Shown here in pieces: positions 54,128-63,037 of a stretch of 63,918 nucleotides of DNA. The notes under the pieces are model-generated. The model saw only the letters and a list, made by a program, of their open reading frames with translations, made no database searches and was not told where the DNA came from. The stretch lies in NCBI RefSeq assembly GCF_008520305.1, contig NZ_ML703264.1, positions 21,697 to 85,614 on the forward strand, written 5' to 3'. The first letter of the stretch is position 1; the number at the start of each line of letters is the position of its first letter. The position numbers and the translations under genes were made by a program. The DNA is from Mesorhizobium sp. SARCC-RB16n. Lineage in GTDB: Bacteria > Pseudomonadota > Alphaproteobacteria > Rhizobiales > Rhizobiaceae.

Positions 54128-55576
54128 TTACTGGAAGTCGAACGCGCTCAGGCCGGTCACCATCTCATCGAGGCCGAGCGGACGCGTCACCGGCGGCTCG
54201 GCGCGCGCCAGGCAACCGACACGCTCGCAAAGCCGGCAGGCCGGGCCGACAGGAGTCGCAGCGATGGTGACCGCCCCCATCTTTGCGCCGACTGCCGTGC
54301 CGGGCAGGGCAGCGCCGTAGACGATGTCGTCGCGAAAGCCGATATCGCAGCCGAGCAGCAGTGCCGTGCGGCGCGGGCGTTCGGAGAATGCGCCTTGCGG
54401 CCCCTCCAGCGTACGGGCCATGCACAGGAACTCGGCGCCGTCAGGCATTTCCACCGCCTCGACGAATATCTGGCCGGGCTGGGTGAAGGCGACATGCACG
54501 GGAAGCTTCGGACAGCCGCCGCCAAATCGGCTTTGCGGAAAGCCCTGGCTGCCGGCCTTGCGAAAGCGGTTTCCGGCACTGTCGACCTCCAGCATGAAGA
54601 AGGGCACGCCAGAAGCACCTGGCCGCTGCAGCATGGTCAGCCGGTTTGCCGCCTGCTCAAAGGAAACGCCAAAGCGCGAGCGCAGGACGTCGATGTCGTA
54701 GCGTGAGCGAACGGCCGCCGCATGAAAGGCCTGATAAGGCATCATCAACGCATGGGCGGCATAGCGGCCGAGTTCGAAGCGGGCAAGGCGGCGCGCCTCG
54801 TCGGTGGCCAGCCTCAGCGCCTGAATCTCGCCGGCGACCGCGACCGTCATGCGGATCAGGCAGGCCTCCATCGCGACTTCACGCAGCTGGTCGAATGGCG
54901 ACAGGCGCTCGGACAGGAACAGGCGCTGCGAGTGGCGGTCGTAGCGGCGGCGCCAGTTCGGCATGGTGGCGACCGGCAAAACCTTGACCACAATGCCGTA
55001 TTCGCGTTTCAGCCATGCCTTCAGTGCGCCAAACAGGTCGTCGCCGGGATCAAGCACCGACGTGAACGTCTCGGCCTCTTCCTCCAGCGAGGCAAAATGG
55101 TTCGGCCGCCGCTCGAAAATCTCGTGCACTTCGTCGATCGGCAGGCGGGCGCCGGAGAGCGCGGTCGCACGGCCCTCTCGCGCCAGAAGCTCATTGAGGT
55201 CGGACAACCGCTCGGCCTGCTCGCGATAGGCGCGGAACAGTTTTATTACCGCGGCGGAGGCATTGGGCGCAGCCTCTGCAAGCTCGATCAGTTCCTGATC
55301 TCCCGGCAGTTCGCCAACCAGCAACGGATCGGTGAACACCTCCTTCAAGGCAGCGACCGATCCCCTTGCCTCGCCCTGCAACTCATGCGGATCGACTTTG
55401 TAGGCCGAGGCCAGCTTCAGGATCAGCTGCACCGTCAGCGGCCGCTGGTTGCGCTCGATCAGGTTGAGGTAGGACGGCGAGATGCCGAGCCCCTCGGCCA
55501 TCGCCGTCTGGGTCAGGCCCTTGGCGTTGCGGATGCGGCGAATGCGCGGCCCGGCGAAAATCTTCTGATCAGCCAT
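54128..55576 (-). CDS. short-chain fatty acyl-CoA transcriptional regulator (ScfR/RamB-like)
   Basis: This 482-residue regulator has an N-terminal Xre helix-turn-helix (IRRIRNAKGLTQTAMAEGLG, ISPSYLNLIERNQRPLT, residues about 11-48), a middle IrrE/ImmA-like domain (YDRHSQRLFLSERLSPFDQL, REVAMEACLIRM) in which the HExxH zinc motif is absent, and a C-terminal DUF2083-type region with clustered cysteines (CRLCERVGC). The same architecture is found in RamB of actinobacteria, which represses glyoxylate-cycle genes. It is divergent from aceA; the shared gap contains four TTTACA-type sites. It probably senses acyl-CoA and controls isocitrate lyase and itself. Confidence 0.92.
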   Translation of the reverse strand: MADQKIFAGPRIRRIRNAKGLTQTAMAEGLGISPSYLNLIERNQRPLTVQLILKLASAYKVDPHELQGEARGSVAALKEVFTDPLLVGELPGDQELIELAEAAPNASAAVIKLFRAYREQAERLSDLNELLAREGRATALSGARLPIDEVHEIFERRPNHFASLEEEAETFTSVLDPGDDLFGALKAWLKREYGIVVKVLPVATMPNWRRRYDRHSQRLFLSERLSPFDQLREVAMEACLIRMTVAVAGEIQALRLATDEARRLARFELGRYAAHALMMPYQAFHAAAVRSRYDIDVLRSRFGVSFEQAANRLTMLQRPGASGVPFFMLEVDSAGNRFRKAGSQGFPQSRFGGGCPKLPVHVAFTQPGQIFVEAVEMPDGAEFLCMARTLEGPQGAFSERPRRTALLLGCDIGFRDDIVYGAALPGTAVGAKMGAVTIAATPVGPACRLCERVGCLARAEPPVTRPLGLDEMVTGLSAFDFQ

Positions 55577-55592
55577 CGACTGTCCTTGACAG

Positions 55593-55748
55593 GAATTTAC
55601 ATGACATCAGCCACAATCCCAGCCTCGTTGCCCTTTACAGTATTGACAAATTTACAGCGCCCTTCTGTCAAACACAACACAGATTTTCCCTTATATGCGG
55701 CCGCATTCCCTGATTTATCTGGCTCTTTTTGCGTCGCAATGTAAATTC
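55593..55748. promoter_or_regulatory. TTTACA-site cluster between scfR-like gene and aceA
   Basis: GAATTTACAT (55593-55602) and ATGTAAATTC (55739-55748) are perfect reverse complements, one near each gene. Between them TTTACAG occurs twice in direct orientation (55634-55640 and 55651-55657, 17 bp apart). Four related sites in a divergent gap suggest a regulator array, most simply for the ScfR-like protein. Confidence 0.6.
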
Positions 55749-55813
55749 AGTCACATAGACGTGCCGCGACAACTGGCGCGCGGACATCGTGCAGAAAACC
55801 TTCGGAGTGACCA

Positions 55814-57103
55814 ATGACCGATTTTTACAACCTCGTCCCCTCGGCACCTGAAGGTCGCTTCGACGGCATTGAACGTCCCTATTCGCCTGAGGATGTGAAG
55901 CGGCTCCGCGGTTCGGTGCAGATTCGCCAGAGCCTTGCCGAAATGGGTGCCAACCGGCTGTGGAAGCTCATCCACGAAGAGGACTTCGTCAACGCGTTGG
56001 GCGCCATGTCCGGCAACCAGGCGATGCAGCAGGTGCGTGCCGGGCTGAAGGCGATCTATCTGTCGGGCTGGCAGGTCGCCGCCGACGCGAACACCGCCTC
56101 GGCGATGTATCCGGACCAGTCGCTCTATCCGGCCAATGCGGCACCCGAACTGGTCAAGCGCATCAACCGCACGCTGCAGCGTGCCGACCAGATCGAGACC
56201 TCCGAAGGCAAGGGGGTTTCTGTCGACACCTGGTTCGCGCCGATCGTTGCCGACGCCGAAGCCGGCTTCGGCGGTCCGCTCAACGCCTTCGAGATCATGA
56301 AGGCATTCATCGAGGCGGGTGCTGCCGGCGTCCACTATGAGGACCAGTTGGCCTCGGAGAAGAAGTGCGGCCATCTCGGCGGCAAGGTGCTGATCCCGAC
56401 CGCAGCGCACATCCGCAACCTCAACGCGGCGCGGCTCGCGGCCGATGTGATGGGCACGCCCACCCTGGTCGTGGCGCGCACCGACGCGGAGGCTGCGAAG
56501 CTGCTCACCTCCGATATCGATGAGCGCGACCAGTCCTTCGTCGACTACGATGCCGGCCGCACGGTGGAAGGCTTCTACCAAGTCAGGAACGGCATCGAGC
56601 CATGCATCGCGCGGGCCATTGCCTACGCCCCCCACGCCGACCTGATCTGGTGCGAGACCTCGAAGCCCGACCTGGCGCAGGCCAAGAAATTCGCCGAGGG
56701 GGTGCGCAGGCATCATCCGGGCAAGCTGCTCGCCTATAATTGCTCGCCGTCGTTCAACTGGAAGAAGAATCTCGACGACGCGACGATCGCCAAGTTCCAG
56801 CGGGAATTGGGCGCCATGGGCTACAAGTTCCAGTTCATTACGCTGGCCGGCTTCCACCAGCTCAACTACGGCATGTTCGAACTCGCCCGCGGCTACAAGG
56901 CGCGGCAGATGTCGGCCTATTCCGAGTTGCAGGAAGCGGAATTCGCTGCGGAAGCCAACGGCTATACGGCGACCAAGCACCAGCGCGAGGTCGGCACCGG
57001 TTATTTCGACGCCGTCTCGATGGCGATCACCGGGGGCCGGTCGTCCACCACCGCCATGCATGAATCGACCGAACACGCGCAGTTCAAGCCGGCGGCGGAG
57101 TGA
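55814..57103 (+). CDS. aceA: isocitrate lyase
   Basis: Isocitrate lyase splits isocitrate into glyoxylate and succinate, the first step of the glyoxylate bypass needed for growth on acetate or PHB carbon. The 429-residue protein has the catalytic KKCGHLGGK (the Cys is the base), the Mg-binding [13 protein letters not shown], the segment [18 protein letters not shown] and [12 protein letters not shown]. Length agrees with the short bacterial form. It is divergent from the ScfR-like regulator. Malate synthase is not in the window. A small gene follows 63 bp downstream and a terminator follows that. Confidence 0.96.
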   Translation: MTDFYNLVPSAPEGRFDGIERPYSPEDVKRLRGSVQIRQSLAEMGANRLWKLIHEEDFVNALGAMSGNQAMQQVRAGLKAIYLSGWQVAADANTASAMYPDQSLYPANAAPELVKRINRTLQRADQIETSEGKGVSVDTWFAPIVADAEAGFGGPLNAFEIMKAFIEAGAAGVHYEDQLASEKKCGHLGGKVLIPTAAHIRNLNAARLAADVMGTPTLVVARTDAEAAKLLTSDIDERDQSFVDYDAGRTVEGFYQVRNGIEPCIARAIAYAPHADLIWCETSKPDLAQAKKFAEGVRRHHPGKLLAYNCSPSFNWKKNLDDATIAKFQRELGAMGYKFQFITLAGFHQLNYGMFELARGYKARQMSAYSELQEAEFAAEANGYTATKHQREVGTGYFDAVSMAITGGRSSTTAMHESTEHAQFKPAAE

Positions 57104-57166
57104 GTTCGCAAAAAGACGACCAACAGAGGAAACGCCCGAGAAGGGCAACGACATAGGAGAAGACCA

Positions 57167-57409
57167 ATGGCATCGATAAGCCGCGTCAAGGAACGGGCGG
57201 AAGAGCAATCGACCACGATGAGCGTCGACCAGCAGGCGACGATCCGCATGCTGGCCAACGATCTGCACAGGCTGAACCAGTCGGTGATGAAGGCGGTCGA
57301 GGCGGGCGTCTCGGTGGAGCTCGTGCGCTCTGCAAGGCACCATGGCGGCGACGGCAACTGGGGCGATCTGCTGATCCCCGTGATCGTCACGCAGCAGAGT
57401 CATGGCTGA
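57167..57409 (+). CDS. small hypothetical protein downstream of aceA (80 aa)
   Basis: I do not recognise this 80-residue family. It appears helical in the middle (DQQATIRMLANDLHRLNQSV, then MKAVEAGVSVELVRS) and ends with GGDGNWGDLLIPVIVTQQSH. ATAGGAGAAGACCA gives a strong ribosome site. It lies between aceA and a rho-independent terminator, so it is probably co-transcribed with isocitrate lyase. Confidence 0.75.
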   Translation: MASISRVKERAEEQSTTMSVDQQATIRMLANDLHRLNQSVMKAVEAGVSVELVRSARHHGGDGNWGDLLIPVIVTQQSHG

Positions 57410-57432
57410 TCGGAAATCGTCCAGACGGCCCT

Positions 57433-57471
57433 TTCACCTGCGCAATGTATGCGCAGGTGAATTTTATTTTT
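57433..57471 (+). terminator. rho-independent terminator of the aceA unit
   Basis: TTCACCTGCGCA and TGCGCAGGTGAA form a perfect 12-bp stem with a 5-base loop, followed by TTTTATTTTTA. It lies 23 bp after the small gene's stop. Confidence 0.9.
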
Positions 57472-57650
57472 ACGCAACCGAGCCGTGGACAGGTCAGTAC
57501 AGTACTGTTGCTTGAATCCACTGTTGTGAAGGGCGCCCGCAGGTTCTTTTATTTCAACTTGACATAGGGTGCGATCTCACGCCAATTGTCGCCTAGATTT
57601 CAACTCTGCATTGAAATAGGGGCGAACTTCTTGGCCGACTTGGGTGCCCA

Positions 57651-58094
57651 GTGAATCGCGAGGGCGAGACTGCAAAACATGTGAATCTGGTGACCCGGGA
57701 TTCAAGCACCGAGACGATCCGCGATCTCTCGCGGGTGCTTGTTGTCGGGAAATCGCCGATCAACCGAGTCGTGGTATCGAAGATCGTTGAGCGATCCGGG
57801 CTCAGACCAATCTCGGAACCGCCTGATATCGCAGCGAAAACTTTGCGGATTCTGGTGCCGGGAGCGATTGTGCTCGACGGCGGCCCCGACAACAAGGACT
57901 GTGACAATCTGATGGCCGGCATCGAAACGTTGCGCCGGGCTTCGGGCAAATCGCTTCCTCCCGTGATCTTGCTTTCAAACAAGAATGGCACGCCGGAGAG
58001 CCTTGGCCTTGCGAATGTCATCGACGTCGTGGTGGCCAAGCCGATCACGCCCGAACGGTTGCAACCGGTGATCGATCGTCTGATCAGCCGCTGA
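57651..58094 (+). CDS. degenerate response-regulator receiver protein
   Basis: This 147-residue protein is a stand-alone receiver domain. The phospho-acceptor-like Asp76 (GAIVLDGG) and the conserved Lys130 (VVAKPI) are present, with Ser109 at the switch position, but the acidic pair that binds Mg2+ is replaced by VVGKS (residues 31-35). Phosphorylation is therefore doubtful, and it may act by protein binding alone. The start is a GTG without a strong ribosome site. It is monocistronic, after the aceA terminator. The partner is unknown. Confidence 0.75.
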   Translation: MNREGETAKHVNLVTRDSSTETIRDLSRVLVVGKSPINRVVVSKIVERSGLRPISEPPDIAAKTLRILVPGAIVLDGGPDNKDCDNLMAGIETLRRASGKSLPPVILLSNKNGTPESLGLANVIDVVVAKPITPERLQPVIDRLISR

Positions 58095-58167
58095 GGCAAT
58101 TCCGGGAAAGTCGTGCAGCGGTTTTCCATCCGGAATTATGCAAAAAAGCAAATAATCGCAGTCGCGA

Positions 58168-58884
58168 TCAGCCCGGCTTCGCGATGCTTTCTATCAGTTC
58201 CGGCAATTGGCCGAGATCGGATATCTGGCGGAAACGCGGCTCAGCGAGCGGCGCCTCGACATGTTCGAGCACCCAGGTCAGTTCGTGTGGCACATGGACG
58301 CCCCAGCCGCCGGCCTCGATGGCGGGTACCACGTCCGACTTCAGCGAATTGCCGACCATCATGCTCCTTGCCGGACCATCGCCATGGCGGCTGAAGAGGC
58401 GCGCATAGGTCGCGGCAGTCTTGTCGCTGACGATCTCGACGGCGTCGAACAGGTCGCCCAGGCCGGAGCCGGCAAGCTTGCGCTCCTGATCGAACAGATC
58501 GCCTTTGGTGATCAGCACGAGGCGGAAGGTGCCGGCGAGTTTCTCGACCGTCTCGCGCGCATGCGGCAACGGCTCGATCGGATGGCGCAGCATATCGCGG
58601 CCGGAGTCGAGAATCTCCGCTATGACCGAGGCCGGCACGCGCCCGTCGGTGACCTCGATCGCGGTTTCGATCATCGAGAGCGTAAATCCCTTGATGCCGA
58701 AGCCATAGACCGCAAGGTTGCGCCGTTCGGCCTCCAACAGTCGCGCCGATATCTGCTTTTCCTCGCCATGATCGGCCAGCATTGCGGCAAAGCGCCTTTC
58801 CGTCATGCGAAAGAATTGTTCGTTCTGCCAAAGCGTGTCGTCGGCATCGAAGCCGATCGTGGTCAGTTCACTGCTGGTTCGCAT
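58168..58884 (-). CDS. HAD superfamily hydrolase
   Basis: This is a 238-residue phosphatase-like enzyme of the haloacid dehalogenase superfamily. Motif I is GFDADDTLW with the nucleophile Asp at residue 13, motif II is LVLITKGD, motif III the Lys in IVSDKTAATY, and motif IV MMVGNSLKSDVVPAIEAGG. The helical cap sits between motifs I and II, as in subfamily I. The start MRTSSELTTIGF was chosen to place motif I near the N-terminus; ribosome-site support is weak. The substrate is unknown. It is divergent from puuA. Confidence 0.9.
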   Translation of the reverse strand: MRTSSELTTIGFDADDTLWQNEQFFRMTERRFAAMLADHGEEKQISARLLEAERRNLAVYGFGIKGFTLSMIETAIEVTDGRVPASVIAEILDSGRDMLRHPIEPLPHARETVEKLAGTFRLVLITKGDLFDQERKLAGSGLGDLFDAVEIVSDKTAATYARLFSRHGDGPARSMMVGNSLKSDVVPAIEAGGWGVHVPHELTWVLEHVEAPLAEPRFRQISDLGQLPELIESIAKPG

Positions 58885-59031
58885 CGCCGGCTTCTCAAGT
58901 GCGGAAGGCACCAAACCTAAGCCGACCGGCAGGCGGTTTTCAACCTGCAACGGCGAATGCCGACGGCGGCTCCCCTTCCCTTCCATCGCGCGGCACGGCT
59001 ATACTCCGAAATCCGCAACCCAATCTGGTGA

Positions 59032-60468
59032 ATGATGCCGCCTGCAAAAAAGGAAGTCCGTCCGTCGAGCCGCGGGGGACGGGCGCGCACGCCTGCCTTC
59101 GTGAAGAACCTGCGTGGTGTGAAGAACTGGAAGGAAGTCAGCGATTGGCTGGAATGGCGCGGCATCGAGGATATCGAATGCATCACGCCTGATCAGGCTG
59201 GCGTGGCGCGCGGCAAGATGATGCCGTCGAAGAAATTCACCTCCAACACCTCGCTGGCGCTGCCTTCGGCCGTCTTCATGACGACGATTTCCGGGGGCTA
59301 TCCAGAGGACGGTAACGGTTTCCACTACCCGGAAGACGATGGCGACCTCAAGCTTATGCCGGACCTATCGACGCTGACCGTGGTGCCCTGGGAAGAAGAC
59401 CCGACGGCCGCCGTCATCTGCGACCTCGTCCACCAGGACGGCCGCTCGGTCGAGTTCACGCCGCGCAATGTGCTCAAGCGCGTGCTTGCCGCCTATGACA
59501 AGCTCGGGCTGAAGCCGGTTGTGGCGCCCGAGATCGAGTTCTACCTCGTGCGCAAGAATCCGGACCCGGATTACCCGTTGACCCCGCCCGTCGGCCGCTC
59601 GGGGCGCCCGATCGGCGGCGGCGCCGGCTATTCGATCGCCGGCGTCAACGAGTTCGACGAACTGATCGACGATATCTACCATTTCTCCGAAAGCCAGGGT
59701 CTGGAGATCGACACGCTCATCCACGAAGAGGGCGCCGGCCAGCTCGAGATCAATCTGCGCCATGGCGACCCGATCGAACTCGCCGACCAAGTGTTCATGT
59801 TCAAGCGCACCATCCGTGAGGCGGCACTCAAGCACGAGATCTACGCGACCTTCATGGCCAAGCCGATCCAGGGCCAACCGGGCTCGGCCATGCATATCCA
59901 CCAGTCGATCATCGACAAGAAGACGGGCAGGAACATCTTTTCGGCCGAGGATGGTTCCGAAACCGAGGATTTCTTCCATTTCATCGGCGGCATGCAGAAG
60001 CACGTGCCTAACGCGCTGGTGATGTTTGCGCCCTACGTCAACTCCTACCGGCGGCTGACGCAGGCGGCATCGGCGCCCGTTAACAACAAATGGGGCTACG
60101 ACAACCGCACCACGGCGTTCCGCGTGCCGCGTTCGGACCCCGCGGCGCGGCGCGTCGAAAACCGCATACCGTCCTCCGACGCCAATCCCTACCTGGCGCT
60201 GGCGGCCTCGCTCGCCTGCGGGCTGATCGGCATCACCAGGAAGATCAAGGCCGAACCGCCGGTGCTTACAACCGCGAACGCGGACGAGATAGACCTGCCG
60301 CGCAGCCTGCTCGAAGCCGTCGACCTGTTCGAGGGCGACGAGGAACTCGGCGCCCTGCTGGGCAAGTCCTTCGCCGCCACCTATGCGGCGATCAAGCGTG
60401 CGGAATTCGAGACGTTCATGGAAGTGATCAGTCCGTGGGAGCGGGAATACCTTCTGCTCAACGTCTGA
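59032..60468 (+). CDS. puuA: glutamine synthetase family protein, probable gamma-glutamylputrescine synthetase
   Basis: This 478-residue member of the glutamine synthetase superfamily probably ligates glutamate to putrescine with ATP. The fold is shown by PEIEFYLVRKNPDPDYPL, HEEGAGQLEINLRHGDPIEL, the ATP/metal segment GSAMHIHQS, and NRTTAFRVPRSDPAARRVEN. The type-I GS adenylylation region is absent, as in PuuA-like enzymes. It is followed by an FAD amine oxidase of the PuuB type, and a putrescine importer is 6 kb away. Other gamma-glutamyl-amide ligases of this family cannot be excluded. Confidence 0.88.
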   Translation: MMPPAKKEVRPSSRGGRARTPAFVKNLRGVKNWKEVSDWLEWRGIEDIECITPDQAGVARGKMMPSKKFTSNTSLALPSAVFMTTISGGYPEDGNGFHYPEDDGDLKLMPDLSTLTVVPWEEDPTAAVICDLVHQDGRSVEFTPRNVLKRVLAAYDKLGLKPVVAPEIEFYLVRKNPDPDYPLTPPVGRSGRPIGGGAGYSIAGVNEFDELIDDIYHFSESQGLEIDTLIHEEGAGQLEINLRHGDPIELADQVFMFKRTIREAALKHEIYATFMAKPIQGQPGSAMHIHQSIIDKKTGRNIFSAEDGSETEDFFHFIGGMQKHVPNALVMFAPYVNSYRRLTQAASAPVNNKWGYDNRTTAFRVPRSDPAARRVENRIPSSDANPYLALAASLACGLIGITRKIKAEPPVLTTANADEIDLPRSLLEAVDLFEGDEELGALLGKSFAATYAAIKRAEFETFMEVISPWEREYLLLNV

Positions 60469-60472
60469 AGAG

Positions 60473-60528
60473 GCGAATAGCGAATAGTGAAAAGAAACAA
60501 TATCGGTTTTTCCCTATTCGCTACTCGC
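60473..60528. repeat. inverted repeat between puuA and puuB
   Basis: GCGAATAGCGAATAG and CTATTCGCTACTCGC pair with one mismatch over 15 bp, around 26 bases. Each arm itself contains an iterated GCGAATAG unit. It begins four bases after the puuA stop and looks like a dispersed intergenic palindrome rather than a terminator. Confidence 0.7.
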
Positions 60529-60571
60529 TCTTCTATCCCCTTCCCAAAATCCCTCGAGTCTTCGCCACATT

Positions 60572-61858
60572 ATGCCTTATCAATCCCCGATTTCCCCTGG
60601 CCGCTCCTGGTATGAGGACACGGCTGGGCAACGGCCTGAATATCCGGTGCTCGACGGCAACCGGACCTGCGACGTCGTCATCATCGGCGGCGGGTTTACC
60701 GGCCTGTCGGCGGCGGTTCATCTGGCTAGAGCCGGAGCGGACGTGGTGCTGATCGAAGCGCATCGTTTTGGCGACGGCGCTTCCGGGCGCAATGGCGGCC
60801 AGCTCGGCACCGGCCAGCGCGCCTGGGCCGAGGATCTGGAGGCCGAATACGGCTTGTCCCGCGCCAAGGCGCTGTTCGATCTTGCCGAAGAGGCCAAAGC
60901 CCACCTGCTTGACTTCGCCGCCATCAACCAGATCGATATCGACTACATGCCGGGTCAGCTTTCGGTTGCGCACAAGCCGCGCTATGTCGACGATTACAAG
61001 GCGCATGCCGAGATCATGGCCAGTCGCTTTTCCTATCCGCACATCTCATTCATGAATGCGAAGGAGACGGCGGAGCGGCTGGGCTCGAGCGCCTATTTCG
61101 GCGGCACGCGCGACACCGGCACCGGCCACATCCATCCGATGAAACTGGTGATCGGCACGGCGCGGGTGGCGGCACAAGCCGGCGCGCACCTGTTCGAAGG
61201 GACGCCATCGACGGGCATCATCTCCGCTGGTGGCAAGGTCAGGGTTTCTACGCCGAGAGGGACGATCTCGGCGCAAAAATGCCTGCTCGCGGTCAATGCC
61301 TATGGCGGAACCCTGGAGCCGGTGAGTGCGGCGCACATCATGCCGATCGGATCCTTCATCGGCGCGACCGTGCCGCTGGGGCCGGATTCGAAGGTGTTGC
61401 CGGGGGGCGAATCGGTCGACGATTCCCGTTTCGTCGTGCGCTATTTCCGCAAATCCAGGGATGGCCGGCTGCTGTTCGGCGGACGCGAGGTCTATGGCGT
61501 CAACGATCCGAAGGATATCCACATCCACATTTGCCGTCAGATCGCGGAGCTCTATCCGGCGCTGAGCGACGTCGAGATCACCCATGGCTGGGGCGGCTAT
61601 GTCGGCATCACTGTGCCGAGGAAGCCGTTCGTGCGCGAAGTGATGCCGAATGTGATCTCGGCCGGCGGCTATTCGGGTCACGGCGTCATGCTTTCGAACT
61701 TCTTCGGCAAACTCTATGCCGAAACTGTCGCCGGCAACCGCGATCGGCTGAAGCTGATCGAGGAATTGAAAATTCCGCCATTTCCTGGCGGCCGCCGGTT
61801 CCGGGCGCCGCTGCTTTTCCTTGCGCTCAACTGGTTTGCGCTGCGGGACAGGATCTAA
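60572..61858 (+). CDS. puuB: FAD-dependent gamma-glutamylputrescine oxidase-like protein
   Basis: This 428-residue DAO-family flavoprotein probably oxidises gamma-glutamylputrescine to the aldehyde. It has the dinucleotide fold DVVIIGGGFTGLSAAVHLAR with VVLIEAHRFGDGASGRNGGQ (residues about 34-78), a substrate domain, and the C-terminal FAD closure ITHGWGGYVGITVPRKPFV and SAGGYSGHGVMLSNFFGKL. The N-terminal SWYEDTAGQRPEYPVLDG is typical of PuuB/PuuB-like oxidases. It follows puuA after a repeat; puuC, puuD and puuR homologues are not adjacent. Confidence 0.88.
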   Translation: MPYQSPISPGRSWYEDTAGQRPEYPVLDGNRTCDVVIIGGGFTGLSAAVHLARAGADVVLIEAHRFGDGASGRNGGQLGTGQRAWAEDLEAEYGLSRAKALFDLAEEAKAHLLDFAAINQIDIDYMPGQLSVAHKPRYVDDYKAHAEIMASRFSYPHISFMNAKETAERLGSSAYFGGTRDTGTGHIHPMKLVIGTARVAAQAGAHLFEGTPSTGIISAGGKVRVSTPRGTISAQKCLLAVNAYGGTLEPVSAAHIMPIGSFIGATVPLGPDSKVLPGGESVDDSRFVVRYFRKSRDGRLLFGGREVYGVNDPKDIHIHICRQIAELYPALSDVEITHGWGGYVGITVPRKPFVREVMPNVISAGGYSGHGVMLSNFFGKLYAETVAGNRDRLKLIEELKIPPFPGGRRFRAPLLFLALNWFALRDRI

Positions 61859-62133
61859 TGCGTCGCGCCATGCGATCACGAACTCATCTAATGTTGTAAT
61901 ATCCATGTAATATTTGTTGCCTGGGCGGCACATTGCGGAATTGCCGGCAAAGGCGCAGAATCCTTGGCAATGGCGTACTGATGCCACAATCGCGGGCGAA
62001 AGGTCCGCATCTGGGCGATTGTTCGGGGATTGTTGCGGGCCTGTCCGCGTTTTTGGGACCGATGCTGATCGAACGCATGATTTGCGATATTTGATCGAAA
62101 GAACACCGGCCCGCTTATGGAGGTGGCAAGAGA

Positions 62134-63018
62134 GTGAGAGAGCCCTTCAGTTTCGGTGCTCCGGAACGTCGGCGCTTTGCCATGCAGTTCGGCTATGACA
62201 TGCGCCCGTCATTCTGGCAGGGAGTCCGTTCGAACTCGCACCTGGTCATTGCCGCGGTCGGCACCGCCGCACTGCTTGGCGTTGCCGCGGTGGCACTCTG
62301 GCTGGCATTGCCGACCGGCGAGAGGCAAGCGGCCGCCAGCCCCGAGCAGAGCATTCCGAGCATTCCGGTGAAGACGACGAAAGTTCCCCCTTCGGGGACT
62401 ACGGTGACGGCGGCCGCCGTGACACCGCAGGTGGAGCGCAAGTCCAGCCAGGTCTCACCGACCATCGCAGCGGCGGCGGGCGCCATACAAGCGCTTGCGG
62501 CCAACGATCCCCGCTGGACCGGAGCACAGCCGAAGGCTGCTGCCGCGGCAGCAGATCCCGATCAAGCGGCCGCCCCCGGCCAGGTAGCGAAGCAGCCGGA
62601 GCCGGCGCCTGACAAAACAGCGGCGGCATTCGCCCAATCGTCTACCGATACCGATGCCACCGACGAGCTCGCCAAGGTTGCCGCGCCGAGCCCGCCTGCG
62701 AACAGCAGCAAGCCCGATGGCGCGCAGACCGCAGCCATTCCGGAGGCGCAGCCGCAAATACCGGAACAAAAACCCGCGAATGCACAAGGCGAGGATAACG
62801 CAGCCAAAGCGAAGCCGCGCAGGGTTGCGGCAGCGGGTGGCGGCCGTATTCTCAGGACCGTGACCATGCGCAGTGCTCCGAAGAAGGGCGCTACCCCCAT
62901 CGGCACGGTGCCTGCCCGGACTTCAGTGCAGCTGATAGGCTGCAAGCAGTGGTGCGAGATCGTCTACAACGGCAAGCACGGCTGGGTGTACAAGAGCTAC
63001 GTCAAGCCCGGCGCGTAA
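62134..63018 (+). CDS. membrane-anchored SH3-domain protein
   Basis: This 294-residue protein has a short cytoplasmic N-terminus, one membrane segment (LVIAAVGTAALLGVAAVALW, residues about 37-56), a low-complexity Ala/Pro/Lys linker of about 160 residues and a C-terminal bacterial SH3 domain (MRSAPKKGATPIGTVPARTS, CKQWCEIVYNGKHGWVYKSY). Such proteins usually reach the cell wall. I favour the GTG start because GGAGG precedes it by 10 bases; an ATG 16 codons later is possible. The linker varies freely and carries no function I can read. Confidence 0.8.
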   Translation: MREPFSFGAPERRRFAMQFGYDMRPSFWQGVRSNSHLVIAAVGTAALLGVAAVALWLALPTGERQAAASPEQSIPSIPVKTTKVPPSGTTVTAAAVTPQVERKSSQVSPTIAAAAGAIQALAANDPRWTGAQPKAAAAAADPDQAAAPGQVAKQPEPAPDKTAAAFAQSSTDTDATDELAKVAAPSPPANSSKPDGAQTAAIPEAQPQIPEQKPANAQGEDNAAKAKPRRVAAAGGGRILRTVTMRSAPKKGATPIGTVPARTSVQLIGCKQWCEIVYNGKHGWVYKSYVKPGA

Positions 63019-63037
63019 TATCCGAAGATTGCCGCAT

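Noticed and set aside
55751-57403. A 550-codon open frame antisense to isocitrate lyase.
   Set aside because: High GC content keeps the opposite frame open; its composition is His/Arg/Asp-rich without family motifs, while the sense frame is plainly isocitrate lyase.
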